Shown here: positions 50,892 through 59,262 of the stretch, piece by piece
Layout of the letters: each line of letters begins with the position of its first letter
Position numbering within the stretch: the stretch's first letter is position 1
Notes under the pieces: generated by a model
What the model was told of the DNA's origin: nothing
The model's input: the letters and a program-made list of their open reading frames with translations, nothing else
Databases searched by the model: none
Source: Elusimicrobium sp. An273
GTDB lineage: Bacteria; Elusimicrobiota; Elusimicrobia; Elusimicrobiales; Elusimicrobiaceae
Direction: 5' to 3'
NCBI RefSeq assembly: GCF_002159705.1
Contig: NZ_NFJD01000001.1
Location: 1-64,000, forward strand
DNA: 64,000 bases
Position numbers and translations under genes: made by a program

Positions 50892-51305
50892 ATGAATACG
50901 GAGCAGAATAAAAATGCAATGAAAAAATTTGAAACAATGATTAATACGGCCGATTTAAATTTGGCTAACGAATTAATCAGCGCAAACGCCCAATTTATTA
51001 CGCCGGTTTCTCCGACGCCGCTGATTGGCGGAGAAGGCTATTTGTCCGTCGTTCATTTTTTACGTTCCGGTTTTTCCAACGTACAATGGAAGGCGGAAGA
51101 AATGGTGGCAGAAAAAAATATCGTGGCCGTAAGCTGGATGTGCACCGGCACGCACGACGGTGAATTTCTGGGAATCAAACCCACGCACAAAACCTTCTCC
51201 GCCCGTTTTATGAATTTTTACTATTTTAATGAAGACGGAAAAATCATAAATGATGTCGCCGCGGAAGGGATGATTGCCATTATGAAAGCCATTGGCGCCT
51301 TTTAA
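50892..51305 (+). CDS. SnoaL-like ester cyclase family protein
   Basis: A 137-residue protein starting MNTEQNKNAMKK (AGGAG site 7 nt upstream; an earlier in-frame non-standard start at 50856 is not supported). It fits the NTF2-like/SnoaL fold: NLANELISANAQFITPVSPTPLIGGEGYL, WMCTGTHDGEFLGIKPTHKTF and MNFYYFNEDGKI. Many such proteins are annotated as ester cyclases or steroid isomerase-like; the substrate is unknown. It lies 104 bases after the MarR gene and is probably its target. Confidence 0.82.
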   Translation: MNTEQNKNAMKKFETMINTADLNLANELISANAQFITPVSPTPLIGGEGYLSVVHFLRSGFSNVQWKAEEMVAEKNIVAVSWMCTGTHDGEFLGIKPTHKTFSARFMNFYYFNEDGKIINDVAAEGMIAIMKAIGAF

Positions 51306-51533
51306 TACGAAATTGCTTTATTTCTCTGCATGCCGGCAACCCAACGCCCCCGTTCTCTGTGGATGGGGTTCTTTTTTAAAAACCGCCAACCGCCTGTTTG
51401 CAAAAACGGCCTTATGTATAGGATCCTAAAATAACTGTTGGGGGCTTTCTTTTTCTGCCTTACATGCCGCAATCCTCGGAACCGGCAGGGCCCGGGCCGG
51501 TTTCTCTATCCCCTAGGCCAAAACCAAATTTGT
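51306..51533. other. Intergenic region with two hairpins
   Basis: This 240-base gap holds no convincing ORF. A C-rich/G-rich stretch ending in TTCTTTTTT (around 51337-51381) may terminate the SnoaL transcript. A second hairpin, AACCGGC (51480-51486) with GCCGGTT (51496-51502), lies 44 bases before fmt. A short palindrome TAGGATCCTA occurs near 51420. Confidence 0.5.
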
Positions 51534-51545
51534 TAATATTAGTAT
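51531..51545 (+). promoter_or_regulatory. Extended -10 directly before fmt
   Basis: TGT followed by TAATAT (51534-51539) forms a TGn extended -10; the fmt ATG is 6 bases further. No ribosome site lies between, so the mRNA is probably leaderless. Confidence 0.5.
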
Positions 51546-52502
51546 ATGAACAAACTGAAAACCATTTTTTTTGGAACGCCCGCTCTTTCGGTTCCGTATT
51601 TAGATTTATTTCATCAGCTGACGGATGTTCAGCTCGTCGTTACCCAGGCCGACAAACCCCGCGGCCGCGGAATGGAAATTTCGCCCTGTCCCGTCAAGAA
51701 ACGCGCCCTGGAACTGGGCCTGCCGGTACTGTCTCCCGAAAAACTGAAAGACGCTTTTTCTCAAATTGCCGCCCTCCCTTTTGATTTGGGGTTGGCCGTA
51801 GCATACGGAAAAATTTTCCGGCCCGACTTTTTGGCTCTTCCCAAACTGGGCATTTTAAATGTTCACTTTTCCCTTTTGCCGCACCTGCGCGGCGCGGCCC
51901 CCGTGCAGCAGGCGCTGATTCAAGGATATACCCAAACGGGCATTTCCATTTTTTGGATCCGCCCCGGCATGGACGACGGCCCCCTCTTTCTGCAAAAAGA
52001 AATCGCCATCCTGCCGCAGGATAACGCGCAAACCCTGTTTGAAAAATTAATCCCGCTGGGGCTTTCGGGCCTGCAAACGGCACTGGAACAAATTGCCCAA
52101 GGCCATCTGGTTCAAACCCCGCAACAAGGCGAGCCGACCTTGGCGCCCATGCTGCAAAAGGAAGACGCCCTGCTCCGCCCCGCGGAGCTTTCCGCCCAAT
52201 CCCTGCACAACCGCGTGCGCGGCCTGGCCTGCGGCCCCAAACCCAAAGTTCCGTTTACCCACAACGGCAAGACGGAATGGCTGCAGCTCGTAAAAACGGA
52301 AATTTCCTCTTCGCCTGCCCCGCAAACGGCCGATCCCGGCACGGTGCTTTGCATTGAAAGAAACCGCGGAATTTTAGTAAAATGTAAAGAAGGAAGTATA
52401 TGGTTTAACGAAGTACACCCCGCCGGTAAAAAGCCGATGGCGGCCGAGGCTTTTGCCAACGGCCGCGGATTAAAACCGGGCGACGGAGCGTTTAAAGAAT
52501 AA
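51546..52502 (+). CDS. fmt: Methionyl-tRNA formyltransferase
   Basis: Formylates initiator Met-tRNA using 10-formyl-tetrahydrofolate. The 318 residues start IFFGTPALSVPYL, carry the catalytic HFSLLPHLRGAAPVQ segment (Asn-His-Asp set in NVHFSLLP and GMDDGPLF) and the C-terminal OB-like domain. Its last base is shared with the next start (TAATG). The usual partner def (peptide deformylase) is not adjacent. Confidence 0.95.
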   Translation: MNKLKTIFFGTPALSVPYLDLFHQLTDVQLVVTQADKPRGRGMEISPCPVKKRALELGLPVLSPEKLKDAFSQIAALPFDLGLAVAYGKIFRPDFLALPKLGILNVHFSLLPHLRGAAPVQQALIQGYTQTGISIFWIRPGMDDGPLFLQKEIAILPQDNAQTLFEKLIPLGLSGLQTALEQIAQGHLVQTPQQGEPTLAPMLQKEDALLRPAELSAQSLHNRVRGLACGPKPKVPFTHNGKTEWLQLVKTEISSSPAPQTADPGTVLCIERNRGILVKCKEGSIWFNEVHPAGKKPMAAEAFANGRGLKPGDGAFKE

Positions 52503-53503
52503 TGCCTGCTAACAACGACCAAAATTTTGAAGACTTTTTAAACAAAGCCAAATCCTCTTCCCGCACCAAGTGGGTGGTGGTGGGCTTAATCGTTTTGTTT
52601 TTTGCCGCGCTTATTTTTGTATCCATAGACTGGGTCTTCGGCGCGCTGGTGCACACCCGCAAAGAAGTTTCCGTGCCGGACATTACAAAAAAATCCATTA
52701 CCCAAGCGTTAAATATGCTGGCCACCAACAATTTGGCCATGAAACAAGCCGGGGTGGAGTTTGCCCAAGATGTACCGCCCGGTTCCATTTTGCGCCAAAT
52801 TCCGTCCGCCGGGTCTACCGTGCGGGAAGGGCGCGTCATCCGCGTGTGGATCAGCCAAGGGGACGAAATGGTCTTTGTGCCCAACACCGTGGGCTCCGAT
52901 TTAAGAAGCGCCCAACTGGCCGTGCGCCAAGCGGGCCTGTTGGTGGACAAAGTGGACAACGCCTACTCGCTGACCTATGAAAAAGGCCTCATCGTGGCGC
53001 AAAACCCCAAGCCCGACAGCATGGTGCAAAAAGGCGAAAAAGTATCCCTCGTCCTTTCCAACGGCGCTCCGCCCGCCAGCGTGGTGCTGGTGCCCAATTT
53101 CAAAAGCAAAAAACTGGCCGAAGCCACCTTGTGGGCCAGCTCGCAGAACATTAATTTAATCATTAAAGAAGACGCCAACTCCGTCTTCCCCAACGGAACG
53201 ATTGCGGAGCAGCGCCCGGAGGCGGACAGCCAAATCGCACCCGGAACCAATTTAGAAGTAATCGTCAGCCGCCGCGAAACGGCAGATAATGAAAAGAGCT
53301 ATCATCTGCACTACGAAATGCCGCAAGGCAAAAATGCCAGCCGCGTGCGCGTAGTGGTGGAAGACGCCACGGGCGAAATGGAAATTATGAACGAAACCAA
53401 GCAGCCCGGCTCCAAGATTGACTTGGAAATCCCCTATACAGACCGCGCCGCCGTACGGGTGTTTGTAGACGGTATTTTAGTGCGCGAACGGGAAGTGGAA
53501 TGA
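52502..53503 (+). CDS. PASTA-domain membrane protein without kinase domain
   Basis: A 333-residue bitopic protein: cytoplasmic tail, one membrane helix (about 24-42, WVVVGLIVLFFAALIFV), three PASTA domains outside (about 57-119, 120-190 and 195-262; VPDITKKSITQALNMLATNN, VPNTVGSDLRSAQLAVRQAG, VPNFKSKKLAEATLWASSQN) and a C-terminal domain of about 70 residues of unknown type. PASTA domains usually sense peptidoglycan and are fused to serine/threonine kinases or PBPs; here there is neither. It is cotranslated with fmt and rpe, an order common where the kinase has been split off. Confidence 0.9.
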   Translation: MPANNDQNFEDFLNKAKSSSRTKWVVVGLIVLFFAALIFVSIDWVFGALVHTRKEVSVPDITKKSITQALNMLATNNLAMKQAGVEFAQDVPPGSILRQIPSAGSTVREGRVIRVWISQGDEMVFVPNTVGSDLRSAQLAVRQAGLLVDKVDNAYSLTYEKGLIVAQNPKPDSMVQKGEKVSLVLSNGAPPASVVLVPNFKSKKLAEATLWASSQNINLIIKEDANSVFPNGTIAEQRPEADSQIAPGTNLEVIVSRRETADNEKSYHLHYEMPQGKNASRVRVVVEDATGEMEIMNETKQPGSKIDLEIPYTDRAAVRVFVDGILVREREVE

Positions 53504-54195
53504 TGACCCCTTCCAAAATGCCTGCCGCAAATGGTAAAATATCTGTTGCGCCTTCTATCTTGTCGGCCGACTTGTGGCGGCTGGGCGAAGAAGTCCAGAA
53601 GGTGCAAAAAGCCGGCGCCGACTGGCTGCATATAGACGTGATGGACGGGCATTTTGTGCCGAACTTAAGTTTTGGGCCGTCCGTTGTCAGTTCTTTGAAA
53701 GGGAAAACCGATTTACCGTTAGACGTACATTTGATGGTGGAAGAACCGATGCTTTTTGTGGAGCCTTTTGCAAACGCCGGGGCCGACTTGCTGACCGTGC
53801 ACATTGAAGCAAAAGACGAAATCCCGGCGGTGCTGGAAGTGATTAAAAAGCTGGGCATCAAAGCAGGCGTTTCCATCAAACCCAATACGGATCCGGGCGT
53901 TTTGGAGCCGTTGTTGGACGGATTGGATTTAATTTTAGTAATGAGCGTGTACCCGGGCTTCGGCGGGCAGATTTTTCTGCCGGAAAGCGAAGGCCAAATC
54001 AAGCGGGTACGCGATTTAATCGTGCGCTCCGGCCGGAACATTTGGCTGGAAGTGGACGGCGGCATCAACCCGCAAACCGCCCCCTTGGCCGTACAGGCCG
54101 GGGCCGATGCGCTGGTGGCCGGCAGTGCAATTTTTAAAGCCGCGGACCCTGTATTGGCCCTCAAGCAAATCAGACAGGCGGCCCCGGACATTTAA
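53500..54195 (+). CDS. rpe: Ribulose-phosphate 3-epimerase
   Basis: Pentose phosphate pathway enzyme. The 231 residues show VAPSILSADLWRLGEEV, the metal-binding HIDVMDGHFVPNLSFGP, HLMVEEP, VMSVYPGFGGQIF and EVDGGINPQT. It overlaps the PASTA gene by 4 nt (ATGA). A ~13-residue N-terminal extension (MMTPSKMPAANGK) precedes the core. Confidence 0.96.
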   Translation: MMTPSKMPAANGKISVAPSILSADLWRLGEEVQKVQKAGADWLHIDVMDGHFVPNLSFGPSVVSSLKGKTDLPLDVHLMVEEPMLFVEPFANAGADLLTVHIEAKDEIPAVLEVIKKLGIKAGVSIKPNTDPGVLEPLLDGLDLILVMSVYPGFGGQIFLPESEGQIKRVRDLIVRSGRNIWLEVDGGINPQTAPLAVQAGADALVAGSAIFKAADPVLALKQIRQAAPDI

Positions 54196-54243
54196 TTATC
54201 AGTCTTTTACCGGTAAGGGTAAAAGCATACAAGGAGAGTCATA

Positions 54244-54492
54244 ATGGCAGTAGTTATCAGATTACAAAGAGTGGGCAAAAAATCCCAGCCCCAATACAGA
54301 GTGGTAGCGATTGAAAAATCCGCCGCGGTGGGCAAGGAAGCCAAAGAAGTGTTGGGCCAGTATCACCCCTGCAACCCGAATGTGGCCGAACAAGTAAAAT
54401 TGAATATGCCCAGAGTGGAATATTGGATGAAAGTAGGCGCCAAGCCTTCTGAAACCGTCGCCAGCTTGATCAAAAAAGCCAGCGCCAAATAA
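54244..54492 (+). CDS. rpsP: Ribosomal protein bS16
   Basis: An 82-residue small-subunit protein starting VVIRLQRVGKKSQPQYRVVAI, with EVLGQYHPCNPN. Strong AAGGAGAG ribosome site. First gene of the operon rpsP-khpA-trmD-rplS. Confidence 0.97.
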   Translation: MAVVIRLQRVGKKSQPQYRVVAIEKSAAVGKEAKEVLGQYHPCNPNVAEQVKLNMPRVEYWMKVGAKPSETVASLIKKASAK

Positions 54493-54507
54493 GTCTGCGG
54501 GGCGTTT

Positions 54508-54738
54508 ATGAAAGAACTTGCCACGCTGCTTTTAAAATCGCTTTCCTCCGCTCCCGAAAATGTGGTAGTGGAAGAAAGAGTAGAGCAGAATAAAGTTTAT
54601 CTGTCCACCAAGGTGGACGCCGCCGACAAAGGTAAAGTGATTGGGAAAGACGGCTGTATTATTAAGGCAGTACGCACGGTGTTAAGTGCCGCGGCCGCCA
54701 AACAGGACAAAAAAGTTACCTTAAAGTTGGAAGATTAA
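54508..54738 (+). CDS. khpA: KH-domain RNA-binding protein KhpA (YlqC)
   Basis: A 76-residue KH protein with the GxxG loop in GKVIGKDGCIIKAVRT. It binds RNA and is linked to ribosome maturation and cell-shape control in other bacteria. It overlaps trmD by one base. In most genomes rimM separates the two; here it is absent. Confidence 0.94.
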   Translation: MKELATLLLKSLSSAPENVVVEERVEQNKVYLSTKVDAADKGKVIGKDGCIIKAVRTVLSAAAAKQDKKVTLKLED

Positions 54739-55454
54739 TGAAAATAGACGTTATCACCGCTTTTGAAGAAATGATAGACCATACGCTCTCCCACAGCATT
54801 GTGGGGCGGGCGCGAAAAGCGGGGATAATCAAATTGGGAACGCTCAGCCCTCGCGAATTTGCCGAGGACAAGCATAAAACCATTGATGACCGTCCCTACG
54901 GCGGCGGCCCGGGAATGCTGATGAAAGCCGAACCGCTTTACCAGGCTATTTCCAAGCTGCGCAAGAAAGGATCGTACGTCATATTAACCAGCCCGCGCGG
55001 CCAAGTGTTTAACCAGGAACTGGCTAAAAAACTGGCCAAAAAGCGCCACCTGATTTTTGTGTGCGGGCATTACGAAGGGATAGACGCAAGGATTTATCCC
55101 GAGGTGGATTTGGAAGTATCGTTGGGCGATTTTATTCTTACCGGCGGCGAACTTGCGGCCTGCGTAATGATAGACGCCATTACCCGTTTGCGTCCGGGCA
55201 CTTTCAAGAAAGAAGGCGTAACGTCTTCGGAGTCGTTTGAAGGGCATTTGCTGGAAGCTCCGCAATATACGCGGCCGGAAGTATGGCGCGGGCGGAAAGT
55301 GCCGGCGGTGCTTTTGAACGGAAACCATAAAGAAATAGAAGCGTGGAAACACGAACAAGCTTTAGCATTAACCAAACAGTTAAGACCCGATTTGCTTGAA
55401 AACGCCTCTCAAAAGTCAAAAAAGGTCCAAAAGAAAAAGATTCGGAGGAAGTAA
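54738..55454 (+). CDS. trmD: tRNA (guanine37-N1)-methyltransferase
   Basis: A SPOUT methyltransferase that makes m1G37 in tRNA. The 238 residues hold the knot region [30 protein letters not shown] and [20 protein letters not shown]. The C-terminus is a basic lysine-rich tail ([13 protein letters not shown]). It follows khpA directly and precedes rplS by 5 bases. Confidence 0.97.
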   Translation: MKIDVITAFEEMIDHTLSHSIVGRARKAGIIKLGTLSPREFAEDKHKTIDDRPYGGGPGMLMKAEPLYQAISKLRKKGSYVILTSPRGQVFNQELAKKLAKKRHLIFVCGHYEGIDARIYPEVDLEVSLGDFILTGGELAACVMIDAITRLRPGTFKKEGVTSSESFEGHLLEAPQYTRPEVWRGRKVPAVLLNGNHKEIEAWKHEQALALTKQLRPDLLENASQKSKKVQKKKIRRK

Positions 55455-55459
55455 GTTTT

Positions 55460-55861
55460 ATGAATATCAACGAAATTAAACACAATCTCAAAACCAATAT
55501 TCCGGTTTTCAAAGCCGGCGACACCGTCAGAGTCAAAGTCAAAGTAGTCGAAGGCGACAACGAAAGACTCCAAGCTTTTGACGGCGTAGTCATCGCCCGC
55601 AGAGGAAGCGGAATCAGCGAAACGTTCACCGTACGCAAAATTTCGTTTGGCGTAGGGGTGGAACGCATTTTCCCGATTCACTCCCCCCGCGTGGACAGCA
55701 TTGAAGTACTCAAAGTCGGCAAGGTCAGAAGAGCCAAGCTTAACTACTTGACCAAACTCTCCGGTAAAGCCGCCCGCTTGCAGGAACTGAAAAAAGTGGT
55801 TCCTTCCACGGGTGAAGCCGAAGCTCCGGCCGCCGAACCTGCCAAAGAAGAGGCGAAATAG
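55460..55861 (+). CDS. rplS: Ribosomal protein bL19
   Basis: A 133-residue large-subunit protein: [54 protein letters not shown] and [22 protein letters not shown] low-complexity Ala/Glu/Pro tail of about 20 residues extends beyond the normal end. Last gene of the ribosomal operon; terminator follows. Confidence 0.97.
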   Translation: MNINEIKHNLKTNIPVFKAGDTVRVKVKVVEGDNERLQAFDGVVIARRGSGISETFTVRKISFGVGVERIFPIHSPRVDSIEVLKVGKVRRAKLNYLTKLSGKAARLQELKKVVPSTGEAEAPAAEPAKEEAK

Positions 55862-55893
55862 TTATCCTAACGGAATAACAAACTCCGAACAAT

Positions 55894-55927
55894 ACCCCCG
55901 CGGTTACTAGTCCCGCGGGGGTTTTTA
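55894..55927 (+). terminator. Terminator of the rpsP-rplS operon
   Basis: Perfect arms ACCCCCGCGG (55894-55903) and CCGCGGGGGT (55913-55922) followed by TTTTTA. Confidence 0.93.
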
Positions 55928-56007
55928 TGCTTATTAAGCGCCGCTAAACGTTCACAAAGCTTGTACAAAAATACAGTTCCAAAGAGTTTTAGGGGCGGAC
56001 ACTTCCC

Positions 56008-56035
56008 AAGGCCTAGGGGCGCCTAGGCCTTTTGG
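56008..56035 (+). terminator. Second perfect hairpin, upstream of the secreted-protein gene
   Basis: Perfect 10-base arms AAGGCCTAGG (56008-56017) and CCTAGGCCTT (56022-56031) around a GGCG loop, followed by TTTGG. It may be a second terminator or leader element of the next gene; about 37 bases separate it from that start. Confidence 0.6.
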
Positions 56036-56067
56036 CCCTTTTCCCGAAACGCTTTCTAAGTTAAGAT

Positions 56068-57336
56068 ATGAATATGAAAACACTTTCCTTAGTCAGGCTC
56101 ACTTCGTTTTTCTTGGCGCTGTTATTAACGGCGCAGCCGGCGGTATACGCCCAAAAGCTTTCCCGCAAAGCCTTGCGCGCCTTACGGGCACAGGAAGCGG
56201 CGGAAATCAAAAAAATTGCCAATTCGTCCTCCAATGCCGCCTTGCGCGCATTGCAAAACGATTTATTTGCCGAAACCTATGCCGCCGCCAGCCGGTTTTC
56301 CAAAAATGTTTCCAATCCCCGCTCCAAAAAATCACGCCAACGCTTTTTTGACGAGTACACTGCCAAAATTACAGAAGAGCAAATCAGCCAATTTGTCCGT
56401 TTGGAGCCTCCCGCCAATTACAAAAAGCGCAAATCTTCCAAAAATCTGCCCTTTGACCCTTATCCGCAAATTGCGGAAATGGTACAGGAAGAGAAAAATC
56501 CCCTGCGGGCCCTCAACACCGTTCATAAAATGGAAGACAAATTTCCGGGGCACTCTTTCTTCTCGCTGTTTGCTTTTGCCTATTACCGGCAATACTTTTC
56601 GGTCGTTACGCCGCACTTAAAGGAATTATTCAAGCGCGTAGAACGCCTGCATGACAGAGGATTAGAAACCCGTTTTGCCAAACGAATGCGCTTTTTGGCG
56701 GAAAACCGCGATGCTTTCCGCCGCGTCTTTGCCCCGAATATCCCCAAACAGGGCATGCGCATCCGCTATACGAAAGACATTTCCAAATTAACGCCAGACA
56801 GCTTTAACGCCGCCAACTTGGTGTTTTCGTTTGAGCGCAAAATGAACCCCGGGCAAGATAACGCCGCCATCCGGCATATCAGCGCCAAAACGATTTTCCC
56901 CGTCGGGAAAAACAAAGTGTTCCCGGTATATTACTACAACGGCCCTTTTGAATACTTGCCTCTTTTATACCGCTACCTGTTAAACGGCAATCATCCCAAA
57001 AAGGAAATTACCGTCATTTTAGACCGGGAAGCGAAATCCATGGCCATTTACAATGAAGACAAAACCCTGTGGCTGCGCATTACGCCGCACGAGTATTCTT
57101 TCCCGGATCGGCTGCACCTGCACTTAAACGAAATTCGTACGGCCGAAATTGAAACGATACTGGGCATTACGCAAGAGGAAACGGTAAATTTCAATTTATC
57201 CATTCCGCTTTCCACGCCGTCCAATTTGCCGACGACGAACCGAGACGAGTTTTTATATAATGAAATGATTCTTAAACCCGTCAATCATTTAAAGAGCAGC
57301 CAGCACGTAACCGTCATTGAACGCACTATTTTTTAG
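56068..57336 (+). CDS. Secreted protein of unknown family inserted between rplS and rnhB
   Basis: 422 residues beginning with a signal peptide (LTSFFLALLLTAQPAVYAQ). The N-terminal part is Ala/Lys-rich and helical (LSRKALRALRAQEAAEIKK); the middle has paired basic/aromatic patches such as FFSLFAFAYYRQYFS and PVYYYNGPFEYLPLLYRYLL. The C-terminal half is mixed alpha/beta. No known motif recognised. A second Met (residue 3) may be the true start; the ribosome site is weak. Alongside the 947-residue protein it is one of several large exported proteins of this organism. Confidence 0.85.
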   Translation: MNMKTLSLVRLTSFFLALLLTAQPAVYAQKLSRKALRALRAQEAAEIKKIANSSSNAALRALQNDLFAETYAAASRFSKNVSNPRSKKSRQRFFDEYTAKITEEQISQFVRLEPPANYKKRKSSKNLPFDPYPQIAEMVQEEKNPLRALNTVHKMEDKFPGHSFFSLFAFAYYRQYFSVVTPHLKELFKRVERLHDRGLETRFAKRMRFLAENRDAFRRVFAPNIPKQGMRIRYTKDISKLTPDSFNAANLVFSFERKMNPGQDNAAIRHISAKTIFPVGKNKVFPVYYYNGPFEYLPLLYRYLLNGNHPKKEITVILDREAKSMAIYNEDKTLWLRITPHEYSFPDRLHLHLNEIRTAEIETILGITQEETVNFNLSIPLSTPSNLPTTNRDEFLYNEMILKPVNHLKSSQHVTVIERTIF

Positions 57337-57360
57337 TGCACAGCCGTACGGACAATTATT

Positions 57361-57374
57361 GATATAATACATAT
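57361..57374 (+). promoter_or_regulatory. Extended -10 directly before rnhB
   Basis: TGA followed by TATAAT (57363-57368) with the ATG 6 bases later and no ribosome site between; suggests a leaderless rnhB-yraN mRNA. Sequence just upstream ends the previous gene. Confidence 0.55.
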
Positions 57375-58013
57375 ATGCCGACGACACTTCAGGATTTTGA
57401 TAAAAAACAAGCCATTCGTTTGGAAGCCAATTTTATTGTAGGAATTGACGAAGCGGGCCGCGGCCCGCTGGCGGGCCCGGTGGTAGCGTGCGCCTGCTTT
57501 ATTCCGCCGGCGATGGCTTCTAATTTTACGGAAGTAAACGACAGTAAAAAACTCTCCGAAAAAAAGCGCGAAATGCTGTTTCAAAAATTAGTCGGTTCCG
57601 TACCCTATGGCATTGGTTTTGCCTCCGCGGCGGAAATAGACCGGCTGAACATTCTGCAGGCCACGTTTCTGGCCATGCGCCGCGCCGCTTATAAATTTTC
57701 CAACTTGCCCGATTCGGTGGCGTTGATAGACGGCCCCTACCCCGCCGCCGGCCTTACCATGCGCCAAACGCCCGTGGTGGACGGAGACGCCAAATCGCTC
57801 GCGATAGCCGCCGCCAGCATTATTGCCAAAGTTACCCGGGATCATTATATGAATATCTTGGACAGGCTCTACCCCGGCTACGGGTTTGCCGGCCACAAAG
57901 GCTACGGAACCGCCAAGCACATGCAGGCCCTGCGCGCGCTGGGCCCTTGCCGGGAGCACCGCCGCAGCTTTGCCCCGGTCGGCAAATTACTCAACCCCTC
58001 TTTTTTGCCATGA
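57375..58013 (+). CDS. rnhB: Ribonuclease HII
   Basis: Removes RNA from RNA-DNA hybrids. The 212 residues start with the active-site motif IVGIDEAGRGPLAGPVVACA (Asp-Glu) and continue with NDSKKLSEKKRE, AAASIIAKVTRDHYM and YGFAGHKGYGT (split). It overlaps yraN by 4 nt. Confidence 0.96.
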   Translation: MPTTLQDFDKKQAIRLEANFIVGIDEAGRGPLAGPVVACACFIPPAMASNFTEVNDSKKLSEKKREMLFQKLVGSVPYGIGFASAAEIDRLNILQATFLAMRRAAYKFSNLPDSVALIDGPYPAAGLTMRQTPVVDGDAKSLAIAAASIIAKVTRDHYMNILDRLYPGYGFAGHKGYGTAKHMQALRALGPCREHRRSFAPVGKLLNPSFLP

Positions 58014-58369
58014 ACACCACCTGGAAAGGAAAAGCCGGCGAAGACAGAGCGGCCCGCTTTTTAGAGCAGGCCGGCTGGCGCATTTTGGAGCGAAATTTTT
58101 CCGCCCGCGGCGGCGAAATAGATTTAATTGCGGCCGACGGCAAAACGCTTGTTTTTGCCGAAGTAAAAACCCGCTCTTACCAAGCGTTTGGCGGCCCGCT
58201 GGCGGCCGTTACTCCCGCCAAGCAAAAGCGCATTGCGCAAACGGCCCTGCACTACCTGCAGGAAAGAGGGTTAAAATTTGATAGTATAAGATTTGATGTG
58301 CTGTGCGTTCTGCCGGATCGGATTGAACACATTCCCAATGCCTTCTTTCCGCCCCGCACGACGTTATAA
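58010..58369 (+). CDS. yraN: UPF0102 / YraN endonuclease-like protein
   Basis: A 119-residue YraN protein starting at 58010 (ATGA overlap with rnhB): GKAGEDRAARFLEQAGWRIL, RGGEIDLIAADGKTLVFAEVKTRS. The Asp/Glu-x-Lys pattern is that of PD-(D/E)XK nucleases. rnhB-yraN pairs are common. The longer upstream frame is not used. Confidence 0.94.
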   Translation: MNTTWKGKAGEDRAARFLEQAGWRILERNFSARGGEIDLIAADGKTLVFAEVKTRSYQAFGGPLAAVTPAKQKRIAQTALHYLQERGLKFDSIRFDVLCVLPDRIEHIPNAFFPPRTTL

Positions 58370-58389
58370 AATTCTCTACGGAGGAACGT

Positions 58390-59211
58390 ATGACCCAACT
58401 GGCGCAAGTAAAAAAAGCAGCCGCTTTTTTAAACAAAAAAACAAAAAATTTTAAACCGGAAATCGCCTTAATTACGGGTTCCGGCTTGGCGGGTTCCATC
58501 CCCCCCTTGGAAAAAGAAATTAAAATTCCGTATTCGTCCATTCCCGGTTTTTTGCAAAGCACCGTGCCGGGGCACAGCGGCAATTTGATTTTCGGCGTCT
58601 ACAAAGGGCGCAAGCTGGTGGTCATGCAGGGGCGCTTTCACTATTACGAAGGACACCCGATGAAAGATTTGGCCATTTCCATCCGCACGCTAAAACTGTT
58701 GGGCGTGGAAAAATTGCTCGTCTCGGCGGCGGTGGGATCTATGGATTTAAAGCTCAAACCCGGCTCGCTGTGCGTTCTGAAAGACCATATTAACTTTATG
58801 TGCAACAACCCGCTCATTGGCAACCACGACCCGGCGTTTGGGCCGATGTTCTTTGATTTGTCCGAAGCGTACGACAAAGCCATGCGCAAAACCGCACTCG
58901 CGGCCGCCAAAAAAGTGGGCGTTACCGCGGGGGAAGGCGTGTATTTGGCGGCCACCGGGCCCAACTTTGAAACGCCGGCCGAAATCCAGATGTTTAAAAA
59001 ATGGGGCGCGACTGTGGTGGGAATGTCCGTCGTGCCGGAAGTATTGGTGGCGCGGCAGTGCGGCATCAGCGTGTTGGGGCTTGCGTGGGTAAGCAATATG
59101 GGCTGCGGCATTGAAAAGAAGCCCCTTTCCCATGCGCAAACCATCAGCGAAACTAAAAAGATTGAAGGAAAGTTTAAAAAATTGTTGGAAATTCTGTTTG
59201 TAAAGTTATAA
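58390..59211 (+). CDS. Purine nucleoside phosphorylase
   Basis: Trimeric PNP cleaving inosine and guanosine with phosphate. The 273 residues show ITGSGLAGSI, VPGHSGNLIFG, QGRFHYYEGHPM, LLVSAAVGSM, GPNFETPAEIQMF and GMSVVPEVLVARQ. Strong ribosome site (GGAGGAACGT). Possible names are punA or deoD type I; not assigned. Confidence 0.94.
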   Translation: MTQLAQVKKAAAFLNKKTKNFKPEIALITGSGLAGSIPPLEKEIKIPYSSIPGFLQSTVPGHSGNLIFGVYKGRKLVVMQGRFHYYEGHPMKDLAISIRTLKLLGVEKLLVSAAVGSMDLKLKPGSLCVLKDHINFMCNNPLIGNHDPAFGPMFFDLSEAYDKAMRKTALAAAKKVGVTAGEGVYLAATGPNFETPAEIQMFKKWGATVVGMSVVPEVLVARQCGISVLGLAWVSNMGCGIEKKPLSHAQTISETKKIEGKFKKLLEILFVKL

Positions 59212-59220
59212 AAACGCTCC

Positions 59221-59256
59221 GCGCGGCCGTTTCTTTGCGAACGGCCGCGCGCTCTT
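59221..59256 (+). terminator. Perfect 11-base hairpin between PNP and flippase genes
   Basis: Arms GCGCGGCCGTT (59221-59231) and AACGGCCGCGC (59240-59250), loop TCTTTGCG, then GCTCTTTTG. It ends only 12 bases before the next start, so it may terminate most transcripts or control translation of the flippase. Confidence 0.65.
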
Positions 59257-59262
59257 TTGATT

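Noticed and set aside
50099-51305. Integrated element at tRNA-Ser
   Set aside because: No integrase gene and no direct repeat of the tRNA 3' end was seen downstream, so only possible transfer of a small cassette is suggested.
56008-56031. Palindrome considered as a transposon end or attachment site
   Set aside because: Only one copy was noticed, no direct duplication or transposase is near, and the T-tail fits a transcription hairpin.
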